Source of the DNA: Candidatus Rokuibacteriota bacterium
GTDB taxonomy: Bacteria > Methylomirabilota > Methylomirabilia > Rokubacteriales > CSP1-6
Length of the DNA: 57,813 bases
Assembly: GCA_003220495.1 (NCBI GenBank)
Contig: QHSP01000040.1
Coordinates: 1 to 57,813 of the forward strand
Direction of reading: 5' to 3'
Part shown: positions 42,750 through 52,500 of the stretch, piece by piece
Position numbering within the stretch: the first letter of the stretch is position 1
Layout: each line of letters opens with the position of its first letter
Notes under the pieces: generated by a model
Databases searched by the model: none
What the model was told of the DNA's origin: nothing
What the model saw: only the letters and a program-made list of their open reading frames with translations
Program-made: the position numbers and the translations under genes

Positions 42750-43861
42750 GCATGCAGGTCTACGCGTTCGATCTGATGCCCTGGCCGCATCTCGCGCAAC
42801 CGTCCTACTACCCCGACTCCAACCGGCTCTACGACCCGGCGCTCGGCCGCCAGGTCTACGACGAGCACTTCCGGCAGATGGAGCTCTACGAGGAGTGCGG
42901 CTACGACGCGATCTGCATCAACGAGCACCACGCGAAGCCCTACGGGCTGATGCCCTCGCCGAACCTCATCGCCGCCGTGCTCACCCAGCGGACCACGCAC
43001 ATCAAGATCGGCATCTTCGGGAATCTCCCCGCGCTCCACGCCCACCCGCTGCGGCTCGCCGAAGAAGTCGCGATGCTCGACGTGATGTCGGGCGGACGCG
43101 TCATCTCGGGCTTCGTGCGGGGCGTGCCGCAGGAGTTTCTCGCGTACAGCCTCCCGCTCGCCGACGCGCGCTCCCGACTGACCGAAGCGTGGGATCTCGT
43201 GGTCAAGGCGTGGACGGAGCGGGAGCCGTTCGCGTGGCAGGGCAAGTACTTCAGCTACGAGCGCGTCTCGATCTGGCCGCGGCCGCTCCAGCAGCCGCAT
43301 CCGCCGATTCTCCTGCCCGCCGACAGCGACGAGGGGCTCGAGATCGCGGCCAGCCGCCGGGTGCCGACGGGCTCCGCCTACCGGTCGGTCGCTCGCGTGC
43401 GCGGCGTGTTCGATCGCTATCGCGAGCTGGCCAAGAAGCACGGCTGGACCCCCGGCCCCGAGCACTGCCACCTCGTGCGCCACGTCTACGTGGCCGAGAC
43501 GAACGCGCGGGCCCGCGAGGAGGCCGAGCCGCATCTCGACTACTTCTGGCAGAAGCTCCTGAGCTATCACCGCGGCTCGATGGCCCTCATGGGACAGTCG
43601 GCGCCGCCGCGACCAGCGCGGATCGAGAAGGCCGAGGACCTGCCGCTCTACGAGTTCGACTTCGATCTGTGTCAGAAGGAGGGGTTGTCGATCGTGGGCG
43701 ATCCGGACTACGTCGTCCGCGAGATCCGCGCCCAGACCCGCGAGCTCGGCGTCGGCGTCCTGGTCGGGCTCTTCCAGTTCGGCTCGATGCCGCACGCGCT
43801 GGCCGTGAAGAACATCCGGCTCTTCGGCGAGAAGGTCCTGCCGGCGCTCAAGCGCGACTGA
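42746..43861 (+). CDS. Luciferase-like flavin monooxygenase (second of pair)
   Basis: 371 residues, ATG 42746 within ATGA. It opens MSMQVYAFDLMPWPHL and has the long LuxA-like active-site insert YDEHFRQMELYEECGYDAICINEHHAKPYGLMPSPNLIAAVLTQRTTHIKIGIFGNLPALHAHPLRLAEEVAMLDVMSGGRVISGFVRG, in which INEHH is the luciferase-family catalytic His region. It is therefore closer to FMNH2-dependent alkanal or sulfonate-type monooxygenases than its upstream partner, which lacks EHH. The division of labour (one reductase-like, one monooxygenase-like) is inference. Confidence 0.92.
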   Translation: MSMQVYAFDLMPWPHLAQPSYYPDSNRLYDPALGRQVYDEHFRQMELYEECGYDAICINEHHAKPYGLMPSPNLIAAVLTQRTTHIKIGIFGNLPALHAHPLRLAEEVAMLDVMSGGRVISGFVRGVPQEFLAYSLPLADARSRLTEAWDLVVKAWTEREPFAWQGKYFSYERVSIWPRPLQQPHPPILLPADSDEGLEIAASRRVPTGSAYRSVARVRGVFDRYRELAKKHGWTPGPEHCHLVRHVYVAETNARAREEAEPHLDYFWQKLLSYHRGSMALMGQSAPPRPARIEKAEDLPLYEFDFDLCQKEGLSIVGDPDYVVREIRAQTRELGVGVLVGLFQFGSMPHALAVKNIRLFGEKVLPALKRD

Positions 43862-43868
43862 GCGGGCC

Positions 43869-44723
43869 GTGACGTTCTGGATCACGCAAGCCCTCAACGG
43901 GATCTCGTTCGGCATGCTGCTGTTCCTGCTCGCCGCGGGACTCTCGCTGATCTACGGCCTCATGCGCGTGTTGAACCTGGCCCACGGCTCTTACTACATC
44001 CTCGGCGGGTACGTCGGGCTCGCGGCGATGCGCGCGACCGGCAGCTTCGTGCTCGCCACCGTGGCCGCCACGGCGACCGTCACGCTGGTCGGGATCGTGA
44101 TGGAGCGCTTCTTTCTGCGCCGGTTCCCCGAGCAAGAGCTGCCGCAGGCACTTCTGACGTTTGGATTTCTCCTCATCTTCGCCGACCTCTCGCTGTGGCT
44201 CTGGGGCGGCACGCCGCAGACCTTACCGAAGCCCGCGATGTTCGAGCGGTCGATCCGGATCGGCGCGATCGTCTTTCCGACCTATCGCCTCTTCGTCATC
44301 GGCATCGGGCTCGTCATCGGCCTCGGACTCTGGTGGCTTCAGGAAGGCACGCGCCTGGGCGCCATGATCCGCGCCGGCGTGGACGACGCCGAGATGGCGC
44401 GGGGCACCGGCGTGAACGTCGGCCTGCTGTCCACCGCGGTGTTCGCGTTCGGCGCGTTCCTGGCCGGGCTCGGCGGCATCATCGGCGGGCCGTTCGTCGG
44501 CGTCTATCCCGGCGCCGACTTCGAGATCCTCGAGATGGCGCTGGTCGTCGTCATCATCGGCGGGCTCGGCAGCCTCAAGGGCGCCTTCGTCGGCGGCCTC
44601 GTGGTCGGCCTCCTCGACAACTTCGGCAAGGCGCTCTTTCCCGAGCTCGCCCTGTTCACGGTGTTCGCGCCGATGGCCGTGATCCTCGCCGTCCGGCCCA
44701 CGGGTCTGTTCGGCGCCCGGTGA
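43869..44723 (+). CDS. Branched-chain-type ABC permease, LivH family
   Basis: 284 residues, GTG start seven bases after the preceding stop. LivH signature: ALNGISFGMLLFLLAAGLSLIYGLMRVLNLAHGSYYILGGYVG, and the coupling segment GTRLGAMIRAGVDDAEMARGTGVNVGLLSTAVFAFGAFLAGLGG. About eight membrane helices. It pairs with the LivM-type gene that overlaps its stop. Confidence 0.95.
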   Translation: MTFWITQALNGISFGMLLFLLAAGLSLIYGLMRVLNLAHGSYYILGGYVGLAAMRATGSFVLATVAATATVTLVGIVMERFFLRRFPEQELPQALLTFGFLLIFADLSLWLWGGTPQTLPKPAMFERSIRIGAIVFPTYRLFVIGIGLVIGLGLWWLQEGTRLGAMIRAGVDDAEMARGTGVNVGLLSTAVFAFGAFLAGLGGIIGGPFVGVYPGADFEILEMALVVVIIGGLGSLKGAFVGGLVVGLLDNFGKALFPELALFTVFAPMAVILAVRPTGLFGAR

Positions 44724-45651
44724 ACGCGCGCGTCGCGAGTGGCGCGGTGGCGCTCGCGGTCCTCATCGGGCTGCCCGCCGTCCTCTCGTCCTACCAGCTC
44801 AGCCTGCTGACGAAGATGCTCATCTTCGGCATCTTCGCGATGAGCCTCGATCTCCTCCTCGGTTACGCGGGGCTGCCGTCGCTCGGCCACGCCGCCTACT
44901 TCGGCGTCGCCGCGTACACCGTCGGCCTGCTGGCGCTCCGGGTCGCCAACAACTTCTGGATCGATTTCCCGGCGGGTCTCTTGATGGCGGCCGCCGTGAG
45001 CGCGCTCTTCGGGCTCTTCGCCCTCCGGACCCGCGGAAGCTACTTCCTGATGATCACGCTCGCCCTCGGCCAGGTCCTGTGGGGCATCGCGTTCGGGTGG
45101 CGCTCGCTCACCGGCGGCGACGACGGGCTGCCGAGCGTCCCGCGGCCCCGGCTGCCGCTCCCGTGGGCGCTGACCGAGGGCGTCCCGTTCTATTATTTCG
45201 TGCTGATCTGCTTCGCGCTGGCGACCGGCCTGCTGGCGCTCGTCGTGAGCTCGCCGTTCGGTCAGGCCCTGATCGGCATTCGCGAGAGCGAGCGGCGGAT
45301 GGAGGTGCTCGGCTACGACGTGTGGCGCTACAAGTACGTCGCGTTCGTCCTGGCCGGGCTCTTCGCCGGGCTCGCGGGCAATCTCTTCGTCTACTTCAAC
45401 GGCTTCGTGAGCCCGAGCTATCTCAACATCGTGTTCTCGGCCTCGGCGCTCCTGATGGTGATCCTGGGCGGCGCCGGCACCCTGGTCGGCCCCGCGATCG
45501 GCGCCGCCGTCATCGTCGGCCTCGAGAACCTCATCAGCGCCTACATGGAGCGCTGGGTGCTGGTCCTCGGCGTCATCTACGTCCTCGTCACGCTCTTCGC
45601 GCCCAGCGGGCTCGTCGGTCTCGTGAGGCAGCGGCTGGGGAGGTCCAGGGC

Positions 45652-45655
<4 letters not shown>
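44720..45655 (+). CDS. Branched-chain-type ABC permease, LivM family
   Basis: 311 residues from GTG 44720 (GTGA overlap). The LivM motif SLDLLLGYAGLPSLGHAAYFGVAAYTVGLLAL and the coupling loop SPFGQALIGIRESERRMEVLGYDVWRYKYVAFVLAGLFAGLAG are present, with RTRGSYFLMITLALGQ in between. Forms the heterodimeric membrane channel with the LivH-type protein. Confidence 0.95.
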
Positions 45656-46390
<735 letters not shown>

Positions 46391-46398
<8 letters not shown>

Positions 46399-47086
46399 CG
46401 TCGAGGACATCCACACCAACTACGGCGAGAGCTACGTCCTGCAGGGCGTCTCCCTGCGCGTCGGCCGGGGTCAGGTCGTCGCCGTTCTCGGGCGCAACGG
46501 CGTCGGCAAGACCACGCTCATCCGCTCGATCGTCGGCTTCACGCCCCCCCGCCGCGGCCGCATTCTGCTGCGCGGCGAGGACATCACGCGCCTGCCCGCG
46601 CACCAGATCGCTCGCCGCGGGGTGGGCCTGGTGCCGCAAGGCCGCCGCATCTTCCCGTCGCTCGCGGTCGGCGAGCATCTCGAGATCGGCGAGCGAGCCG
46701 GGAACGGCACGGGCTGGAGCTTCGCGCGGGTGCTCGACCTCTTTCCCCGACTGCGGGAGCGGCTCCGCAATCGCGGTAACCACCTCTCGGGCGGTGAGCA
46801 GCAGATGCTGGCCTGCGGGCGAGCGCTGGTCGGCAATCCCGACATTCTTCTGATGGACGAGCCCTCGGAGGGTCTGGCTCCCCTCCTGGTGCGCGAGCTC
46901 GGACGCATCCTTGGCCGACTCAAGGCCGGGGGCGCGTCCATCCTCATCGTCGAACAGAACCTCGCCTTCGCGCTCCGTATCGCCGACCACGTCTACCTCA
47001 TGAGCAAGGGCAAGATCGTCCACGAGTCTCCGCCGGACGCGCTCCTGCGCAACGAAGAGATCAAGGCGCGATACCTGGGGGTCTGA
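46391..47086 (+). CDS. Branched-chain-type ABC ATPase, LivF family
   Basis: 231 residues overlapping the LivG gene by 8 bases. Walker A GRNGVGKTT (34-42), the LivF hallmark GLVPQGRRIFPSLAVGEHL, signature LSGGEQQML, Walker B ILLMDEPSEGLAP, and IVEQNLAFAL in place of the switch His. It completes the importer; the 87 bases that follow include TTGACA but no convincing promoter. Confidence 0.95.
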
Positions 47087-47173
47087 GCCAGCCCCCGAGA
47101 TCCGCTTGACAGCGGAGCAATCTCCTTCGACCCTCGATGAGGAGCGGAACACCCCGGCCCCGCTCTGCGAGCG

Positions 47174-49111
47174 ATGATTGACGCAACGGTGCAGCGCGAG
47201 CAGCGCCTGGAGGAAGCTCGCGTGCTCGTCGAGCTCGGCGAGCTGACCCAGGCCGAGGCGGAGGTCGCGGCGATCCTCGAGGAAAGCGCGGACGACCTCG
47301 AGGCCCTGCGCCTGTATTCCAAGATCAAGCACATGCGGGGCCAGCTCTCGCTGGCGCTGGCGTGCCACGCCCAGCTCCAGGCTCGCGGCAGCGCGCCCGG
47401 AGAGTCGGCCCGGATGCACCTCGAGTCGATGCTCCGCATGGCTCAGGACCCCGAGAGGGGCGCCGGGGAATTCCTCGCCGTGGGGCAGCGGCTGGTGCAG
47501 AAGCCCACCGCCTACCTCGCCCTCGAGGAGGCGTTCCAGCTTTACGTCGCCCGCCACCCACACGAGGCGCGCGCGCTGTGCCGGCGGGCGGCGGCGCGCT
47601 ATCGCGAGCGCAACGCCGAAGTGTACAAGCTGTCGGTGCTCGCCGAAGCCTGGATCAGCGAGCTCAGCGGGGATCTCGAGGCGGCCTGCGCCGCGCTCGA
47701 ACGCCTCGGGCAGGAGCGCGGGTTCGAGGCCGACCACGACCGCGTCATGGCGCTCGTCGGCCTCTACGAGCTCATCGGCACGCGGGGCAAGCTCGAGGCG
47801 GCTGTCAACATCTACCGCTTTCTCGAGCGCACCTTCGGCCCCCGGTTTGTCGCGGGGCGCCTGGCCCTGCTGCACCGACGGCTCGGGAGCGAGGCCGAAG
47901 CAACCCGGTACGAGGAGCGCCACCTCGTGGCGTACCGGCGGTGGATGCACCGGCCGACCTTCGGCGAGGTTGTGCGTGTGGCCGCCCGTCGCCTTCTCCC
48001 GTTCGAACGGCTGCGAGCGTTGAGCTTCGTCGAACACGACCTGCCCGAGGACAGCTCTCCCGAAGAGCGCGCCATCGCAAGGACGCTCGTAGGCAGTCCG
48101 GCCGAGGCTGGTCAGATCCTGGCCGCGAGCGACGAGGCGCTCGATCTCAAATGCCGAGCGAGCCTGGTGGCGCTGATGGCCGGCGAGGGCGAGCAGGCGG
48201 TTTCACTCGGCGTCCGCGCGTTGCGGGCCGACCCGAGTGATCCGCATCTGGCCTGGTGGCTCCTCGACGTGCAGGCGCAGACCCCCCGCAAGGAGATCGC
48301 CGAGGCGTTCCGCGAGCGGACGGTCGCTCAGCGCGTGCTCGCCGAGCTCGAGGTTGCGGTGAAGACCGCGCCCGCCGATGCACGTGTCTGGCGCCGGCTG
48401 GCCATCTTCTTCGGGCTCCAGCCGGGCGGACGCGAGCAGCAGGCTCAGTTCGACGAGCGCGCAGTCGCGCTCGAGCTCGCGGCACAAGACCGCGCGCGGG
48501 CGAGCGGCAAGGTGCTGGCGGCGGCGATCTACCGCTTCTTCGGCCGCCCCTGCGGGCTCATCCACGAGGTGTGGGCCACGCGCGAGATGCCGCCGGCCGG
48601 GCAGGCCGGTGGCACGCTGCGGCGGGACGATATTCTCGGCGCCGTGACCGACGAGCTCAGGGACAACGTCCGCAACACCTTCCTGGCCGTCCGCGAGTAC
48701 GCGCGGGCGAAGTTCCCGCACCGGACGCGCGACATCCTGGACTACAACTACTGCTACAAGGTCACTAAAGAGGACGAGCCCTCGAGCGGGGTCTCGGCCG
48801 GGATCCCGACCGGGCTCGCGTTCTTGTCGCTTTTCCTGCAACAGCCGGTACCAGCCGATATGGTGTCCACGGGCACCCTGGTCGCCGACGCGCATGACGT
48901 GCTCACGGTCGGGCCCGTAGGAGATATCGAGCCCAAGGTCGATGCCGCGTTCCATCGCAACCTGAAAACGATCATCGTGCCCCGCGGCAATCGCGCGCAG
49001 CTCGAGCAGAGCGCGATCGTGCCCCGCGCCGTCACTCGAGAGATCGTTCGCTACGTGGCCGACCTCGACGAGGCGGCGCGGCTGGCGTTCGGAGACCCGC
49101 TTTTTGATTAG
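47174..49111 (+). CDS. TPR protein fused to a Lon-type (S16) proteolytic domain
   Basis: 645 residues. About 1-470 are helical repeats of TPR character (QREQRLEEARVLVELGELTQAEAEVAAILEE, ALACHAQLQARG, AAVNIYRFLERTFG). The last 130 residues align with the Lon peptidase domain: VSAGIPTGLAFLSLFLQQPVPADMVSTGTLVADAHDVLTVGPVGDIEPKVDAAFHRNLKTIIVPRGN. Ser541 is at the position of the Lon nucleophile in PSAG, and Lys588 at the position of the catalytic Lys, with a 4-residue insertion between. There is no AAA+ module (no Walker motifs) and no signal peptide. It may be a cytoplasmic protease recruited by TPR contacts. It stands alone after the Liv operon. Confidence 0.85.
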   Translation: MIDATVQREQRLEEARVLVELGELTQAEAEVAAILEESADDLEALRLYSKIKHMRGQLSLALACHAQLQARGSAPGESARMHLESMLRMAQDPERGAGEFLAVGQRLVQKPTAYLALEEAFQLYVARHPHEARALCRRAAARYRERNAEVYKLSVLAEAWISELSGDLEAACAALERLGQERGFEADHDRVMALVGLYELIGTRGKLEAAVNIYRFLERTFGPRFVAGRLALLHRRLGSEAEATRYEERHLVAYRRWMHRPTFGEVVRVAARRLLPFERLRALSFVEHDLPEDSSPEERAIARTLVGSPAEAGQILAASDEALDLKCRASLVALMAGEGEQAVSLGVRALRADPSDPHLAWWLLDVQAQTPRKEIAEAFRERTVAQRVLAELEVAVKTAPADARVWRRLAIFFGLQPGGREQQAQFDERAVALELAAQDRARASGKVLAAAIYRFFGRPCGLIHEVWATREMPPAGQAGGTLRRDDILGAVTDELRDNVRNTFLAVREYARAKFPHRTRDILDYNYCYKVTKEDEPSSGVSAGIPTGLAFLSLFLQQPVPADMVSTGTLVADAHDVLTVGPVGDIEPKVDAAFHRNLKTIIVPRGNRAQLEQSAIVPRAVTREIVRYVADLDEAARLAFGDPLFD

Positions 49112-49126
49112 ATGGCCGTGCGCGCT

Positions 49127-49166
49127 GCAGGCCGTCGCGGGGCTGGGGCCCCGCCGGCCGAGGCGC
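49127..49166 (+). repeat. 40-base dispersed palindromic repeat, copy B
   Basis: Starts GCAGGCCGTCGCGGGGC and ends CCGGCCGAGGCGC; one mismatch to the inverted copy at 38484-38523. It begins 15 bases after the TPR-Lon stop. A shorter similar stretch (CCGCCGGCCGAGGCGC) occurs near 5770 after the RidA gene. Confidence 0.6.
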
Positions 49167-49185
49167 GCCTATTACTGAAGAAAGA

Positions 49186-49217
49186 GAGAGGGCGGAAGCC
49201 CCGGCCTCCGCCCTCTC
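49186..49217. terminator. Hairpin between convergent genes
   Basis: GAGAGGGCGGA pairs perfectly with TCCGCCCTCTC over a 10-base loop. It follows repeat copy B and lies between the TPR-Lon gene (plus) and the Q-rich gene (minus). An A-rich stretch on its left gives the minus-strand transcript a short U-containing tail, so it could terminate both genes. Confidence 0.6.
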
Positions 49218-49279
49218 GAGGCGCCCTCAACTACTGGACGCCTGCCTCGCGGCTGCGGCGCGCGTTCGCCTTGAACCGC

Positions 49280-49825
49280 CTACCAGGGCGTCACCGAAGA
49301 CCCGTAGGCCAGACACAGAGGGAACGTCTGCAAGATTCGGTTTGGATCAGTGGCCCTCTGCTCGCCCAGCCGGAGCTCCATCAGCTCGGTGGGGCTGTGA
49401 TAGAGGCCGCCGCCGGAGGAAGAAGGCCAGCTCGGGAAACCGCTGCCCCAGCCCGCCTGGCCGATGCCTTGAATACCCTGGATCGCTTGCGGCTGGTACT
49501 GCGCATATGGGCTGTACGTCGCGTGCTGTAGACCGAAGCCGCCGAACATCGGCGACTGCATACCACCCCCTGGCCAGGCGAACTGTCCGATCGGGAGTCC
49601 GCCGTAGTACCCGCTCTGCTGGAACCCGAGGGGACTGGCGCCGTACGGGCCCTGCGGCTGGAAGCCCAGCTGCGGCTGTGGGAAACCGAACTGTGGCTGC
49701 TGCATGCCGAACGGCGCCTGCTGGAGTCCGTGGACCGAGAGACGCACCTGGTTCAGCGCGTCCGTCACCTGCGCGATGCGATCGTTCAAGAACTGCAGTT
49801 TTCTGATGTCGACCTTTGCTTCCAT
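49280..49825 (-). CDS. Low-complexity Q/G/P/F/Y-rich protein
   Basis: 181 residues, ATG 49825 behind GAGGGG. Residues 1-35 form an amphipathic helix (MEAKVDIRKLQFLNDRIAQVTDALNQVRLSVHGLQQ). About 36-150 are low complexity with repeats such as FGMQQPQFGFPQPQLGFQPQG and FAWPGGGMQSPMFGGFGLQ, rich in Gln, Gly, Pro and aromatics. There is no signal peptide or membrane helix. The composition resembles phase-separating or structural proteins. It follows the Hsp20 gene by 98 bases in the same direction. I do not recognise a family. Confidence 0.7.
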   Translation of the reverse strand: MEAKVDIRKLQFLNDRIAQVTDALNQVRLSVHGLQQAPFGMQQPQFGFPQPQLGFQPQGPYGASPLGFQQSGYYGGLPIGQFAWPGGGMQSPMFGGFGLQHATYSPYAQYQPQAIQGIQGIGQAGWGSGFPSWPSSSGGGLYHSPTELMELRLGEQRATDPNRILQTFPLCLAYGSSVTPW

Positions 49826-49923
49826 GTGTTGTCCCCTCTCGTAGCGCCCCGACGTGGCGGAGCTCTGAGCATGCCCCGGGGGCAGCCGGGGCTCTGCGAT
49901 CCCACCCGAGCCAGTGGGCGGGA

Positions 49924-50469
49924 TCAGTTAATGGGCACCGTGCGGACTTCTGACTCGGATGGTGAGCTCCGGGGCAGGCGAATCTCGAGCGTCCCATCCC
50001 GCAGACGAGCCTCGATGTGGTCGACTGCGACATTCGGCGGCAGCGAGATCACACGCCGCAACGAGCCGCGAGGTGCTTCGTCGTAGACCCGTCGAGTCCC
50101 TCCATTGAACCGAGGAGCCCGACGCTCACCGCTGACTTCCAGCATCCCGCGACTCAGTATCCGGATCTGAACCGCCTCGCGGGTCACTCCGGGCAGGTCG
50201 AGACAGATCCACATCTCTGAAGGCGTTTCCCACAGACTCATGGGCGGTATCCAGCCTGTGGCCGGCGCCGTTCCGGGCGAGAGATGTCCGAGGCTCGCGA
50301 GAAGCCGATCGACCTGCTCGGCGAGATGGCGCTCGGGATCCCGTTCGGGCGGAATAGGAGCGTAGGGTGCGTCACCACGTGTCGGAGGAGCGTCCTGGCC
50401 TGTGATTGACCGATAAAAGCTCTCGACCTGGCCGATGAGGTCGTCGATCCGCTCGGCGGTCTGTTCCAT
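49924..50469 (-). CDS. Hsp20/alpha-crystallin small heat shock protein
   Basis: 181 residues from ATG 50469; a frame extension to 50634 is open but its 55 residues look non-coding and AGGAG lies just before 50469. The N-terminal 75 residues are variable. The alpha-crystallin domain (about 80-170) runs PPMSLWETPSEMWICLDLPGVTREAVQIRILSRGMLEVSGERR ... RVISLPPNVAVDHIEARLRDGTLEIRLPR. An IxI-like tail (VRTVPIN) ends the protein. The ribosome-site region is duplicated: a 17-base unit CAACCAGGARACAACCA occurs twice in tandem at about 50467-50502. ATP-independent holdase; the adjacent low-complexity protein is a possible client. Confidence 0.92.
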   Translation of the reverse strand: MEQTAERIDDLIGQVESFYRSITGQDAPPTRGDAPYAPIPPERDPERHLAEQVDRLLASLGHLSPGTAPATGWIPPMSLWETPSEMWICLDLPGVTREAVQIRILSRGMLEVSGERRAPRFNGGTRRVYDEAPRGSLRRVISLPPNVAVDHIEARLRDGTLEIRLPRSSPSESEVRTVPIN

Positions 50470-50870
50470 GGTTGTCTCCTGGTTGTGGTTGTTTCCTGGT
50501 TGGCGATTGCGTTGCCGATTCATGATGGTCGCGCGTCCATGGTGCGATTGCCGGGGGTAGGGATAGCAACGTGCTTGCCACTCACCTGGATCATCGGCCG
50601 ACTCGCGCGAATCTCGGCGAAACCAGCCGCGCAAAGGGATCCAGCGTGGTCAGCACGAGTACCGCGCGCATGCCGGCGTCTGGGGCGTCCGCGCCCAGTG
50701 CATTGTCGCTGCTGCGGACGGACGTCCACAGTTACGGCGCGTTAGCGGCGTGTGGCCGTCACGGCGGGGCGTGAGACACTTCGTCTCACGCAGTCCTGGG
50801 AGCCTGCTCGACTCCGATTGTCTACGCCCCCGAGAGCCACTAGGATCACGAGAGTCTGAAAGGAGCGCCT
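50470..50870. other. 401-base non-coding region between Hsp20 and LLM genes, with an inverted repeat
   Basis: No gene is supported here; open frames on either strand lack family features. It should hold the divergent promoters of the Hsp20 gene (minus) and the LLM gene at 50871. A perfect 9-base inverted repeat, GCGTGAGAC-ACTTC-GTCTCACGC, lies at 50769-50791, about 80 bases before the LLM start, and is a candidate operator or hairpin. No CIRCE (HrcA) element was found. Confidence 0.5.
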
Positions 50871-51758
50871 ATGGACATTGGCTGCCAGCTTCCGATGCAA
50901 GGCCCCGTCGCCACCCGCGATGCGCTCGTGACCTTCGCCCGTCAAGCCGAGGGGCTCGGGATGGCCTCGCTCTGGGTGAGCGACCACGTCGTCTTCCCCT
51001 ACACGTCCGCCGGCTATCCGGGGGGCCGCTTTCCCCATCCCCCCGAGAAGCCGTACCTCGAGCCCGTCACCCTGCTCGCGGCGGCGGCGATGTGCACGAC
51101 CAAGGCGCGCCTCGGCGCCTCGGTGTTCGTCCTTGGTCACCGCCATCCCGTGCTCATGGCCAAGATGCTGACCACGATCGACACGCTCTCGAACGGGCGC
51201 TTGATCTGCGGGGTCGGCGTCGGCTGGTGGAAGCAGGAGCTCGAAATCCTCGGCGCGCCGTTCCATCTGCGCGGAAAGGAAGCGGACGAGATGCTGCGCG
51301 TCTTCAAGGAGCTGTGGACGTCGGATCGGCCGAGCTTCGACGGCGAGTTCTATCGCTTCAGCAACATCGGCTTCGCCCCCAAGCCCGTGCAGAAGCCGCA
51401 TCCGCCGATCTGGGTCGGCGGTGACAGCGACGGCGCCTTTCGCCGCGTCGTGACGTTGGGCGACGGCTGGCACGCGTCGGGCAAGACGCCGGCCGAGATG
51501 CGCGACCGCATCGCCCGCCTTCGTGCCGCCGCCGACGCTGCCGGGCGTCCCTGGAAGTCGATCGCGATCTCGCTGAGGCTCGCGCTCAGCGACGAGCTGG
51601 TCCTGCAGGGCGCTCAGGCGGTGACCGACCTCTTCGGCGAGTACAAGCGGCTCGGCCTCGCGCATCTGATGGTCGACTTCCGGCGCGACGACCTCGGGCG
51701 CATGCTCGAGCTGCTCGACCTGGTCGCCACCAAGGTGCGTCCGGCGGTGGCGGCGTAG
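50871..51758 (+). CDS. Luciferase-like F420-dependent oxidoreductase (fourth LLM protein)
   Basis: 295 residues, ATG behind AAAGGAG. MDIGCQLPMQGPVATRDALVTFARQAEGLGMASLWVSDHVVFPY is the common opening of the TIGR03619-type F420-dependent LLM group. Further motifs: ARLGASVFVLGHRHPVLMAKMLTTIDTLSNGRLICGVGVGWWKQELEILG and KPHPPIWVGGDSDGAFRRVVTLGDGWH. Followed after 9 bases by a DinB gene, so the two are co-transcribed. Substrate unknown. Confidence 0.92.
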   Translation: MDIGCQLPMQGPVATRDALVTFARQAEGLGMASLWVSDHVVFPYTSAGYPGGRFPHPPEKPYLEPVTLLAAAAMCTTKARLGASVFVLGHRHPVLMAKMLTTIDTLSNGRLICGVGVGWWKQELEILGAPFHLRGKEADEMLRVFKELWTSDRPSFDGEFYRFSNIGFAPKPVQKPHPPIWVGGDSDGAFRRVVTLGDGWHASGKTPAEMRDRIARLRAAADAAGRPWKSIAISLRLALSDELVLQGAQAVTDLFGEYKRLGLAHLMVDFRRDDLGRMLELLDLVATKVRPAVAA

Positions 51759-51767
51759 GCGGTCGTC

Positions 51768-52244
51768 ATGAGCGGCAGTAGCTCGCCTTCGAATGAAGCG
51801 CTCCTGACCGAGCTCGATCGCGTCGTCAAGGAGACCCTGGCGTATTTCGACGGCGCGGGCCGATCCACCAGCGCCCGGGTCGACCGCTGGCAGGCGCGCG
51901 ACATCTTGATGCACTTCCTCTATTTCCACGATGCGACCGCCTGGGGGATGCAGGCCGCGGCGCTCGGTGGTCCGCCGTGGCCCTTGCCGGCCGACGCCGA
52001 CACGATCAACGAGGTGTGCCGCCGGCTCCACGCGCACGAAAGCTTCGACGAGCTCGTGGCGCAGGTGCGGCAGGCGCACGCGCGGCTCGTGCAGGCGGCG
52101 CGCAATTCGACGCATCTCGACAAGCCGTGCTTCCGCCGCGCGAACGGCGAGACGATCACGGGACGGCAGCGGCTGGAGGTGCTGGCGCGTCACTGGGCCG
52201 AGCACGTGCGAGAGCTTCAGGCGGCGGCGAAGACCGGCGGGTGA
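51768..52244 (+). CDS. DinB-like / mycothiol-dependent isomerase-like protein
   Basis: 158 residues. SARVDRWQARDILMHFLYFHDATAWGMQAAALGG has the DinB-type first His cluster (MHFLYFHDA), and the last helix RLEVLARHWAEHVRELQAAA supplies further His residues. Only distant similarity to the DinB-like protein at 39859. Its TGA overlaps the next gene (GTGA). A thiol-cofactor transferase role is known for some members; here unproven. Confidence 0.8.
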   Translation: MSGSSSPSNEALLTELDRVVKETLAYFDGAGRSTSARVDRWQARDILMHFLYFHDATAWGMQAAALGGPPWPLPADADTINEVCRRLHAHESFDELVAQVRQAHARLVQAARNSTHLDKPCFRRANGETITGRQRLEVLARHWAEHVRELQAAAKTGG

Positions 52245-52435
52245 TCTCCTCGATCCTCCGCCTCGCGGCGCTCGCGAGCCTCGTCGCCGCGGCGCCGGCG
52301 GCGGCCGACCACGGCGGCCCGCTGCGGAACGCGCCGATGAGCCCCTTGACAGCCGCGGTGCTCTTCGCCGGGCTGGCGCTGCTGGTCGGCGCGGTCGTGA
52401 TCGTGGTGGTGCGCGTGCTGACGAAGGAGCGCTAG
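52241..52435 (+). CDS. Small single-pass membrane protein with signal-like N-terminus
   Basis: 64 residues from GTG 52241, overlapping the DinB stop by four bases. SILRLAALASLVAAAPAAADHGG is a signal-peptide-like segment; SPLTAAVLFAGLALLVGAVVIVVVRVLTKER is a transmembrane helix followed by a basic end. This layout (short exported N-terminus, HGGPxxNxPMSP linker, one helix) recurs in small proteins of environmental bacteria, without known function as far as I recall. The overlap and hydrophobic pattern support it as real. Confidence 0.65.
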   Translation: MISSILRLAALASLVAAAPAAADHGGPLRNAPMSPLTAAVLFAGLALLVGAVVIVVVRVLTKER

Positions 52436-52461
52436 CGCAGTAAAGCATGGAGCAAAACTGA

Positions 52462-52500
52462 TTTGACGCCCGGATGGCGCACGATCGGTCGGGCGTCAAA
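52462..52500. promoter_or_regulatory. Inverted repeat, candidate enhancer site of the sigma-54 promoter
   Basis: TTTGACGCCCG and CGGGCGTCAAA are perfect 11-base arms separated by 17 bases. The centre is about 118 bases upstream of the start predicted from the sigma-54 promoter at 52573, the usual distance for NtrC-type activator sites. It also follows the small membrane gene by 26 bases, so a terminator is the main alternative. Confidence 0.45.

Noticed and set aside
47102-47130. Promoter TTGACA ahead of the TPR-Lon gene
   Set aside because: No acceptable -10 at 16-18 bases; the hexamer lies within a small CCGC...GCGG palindrome.
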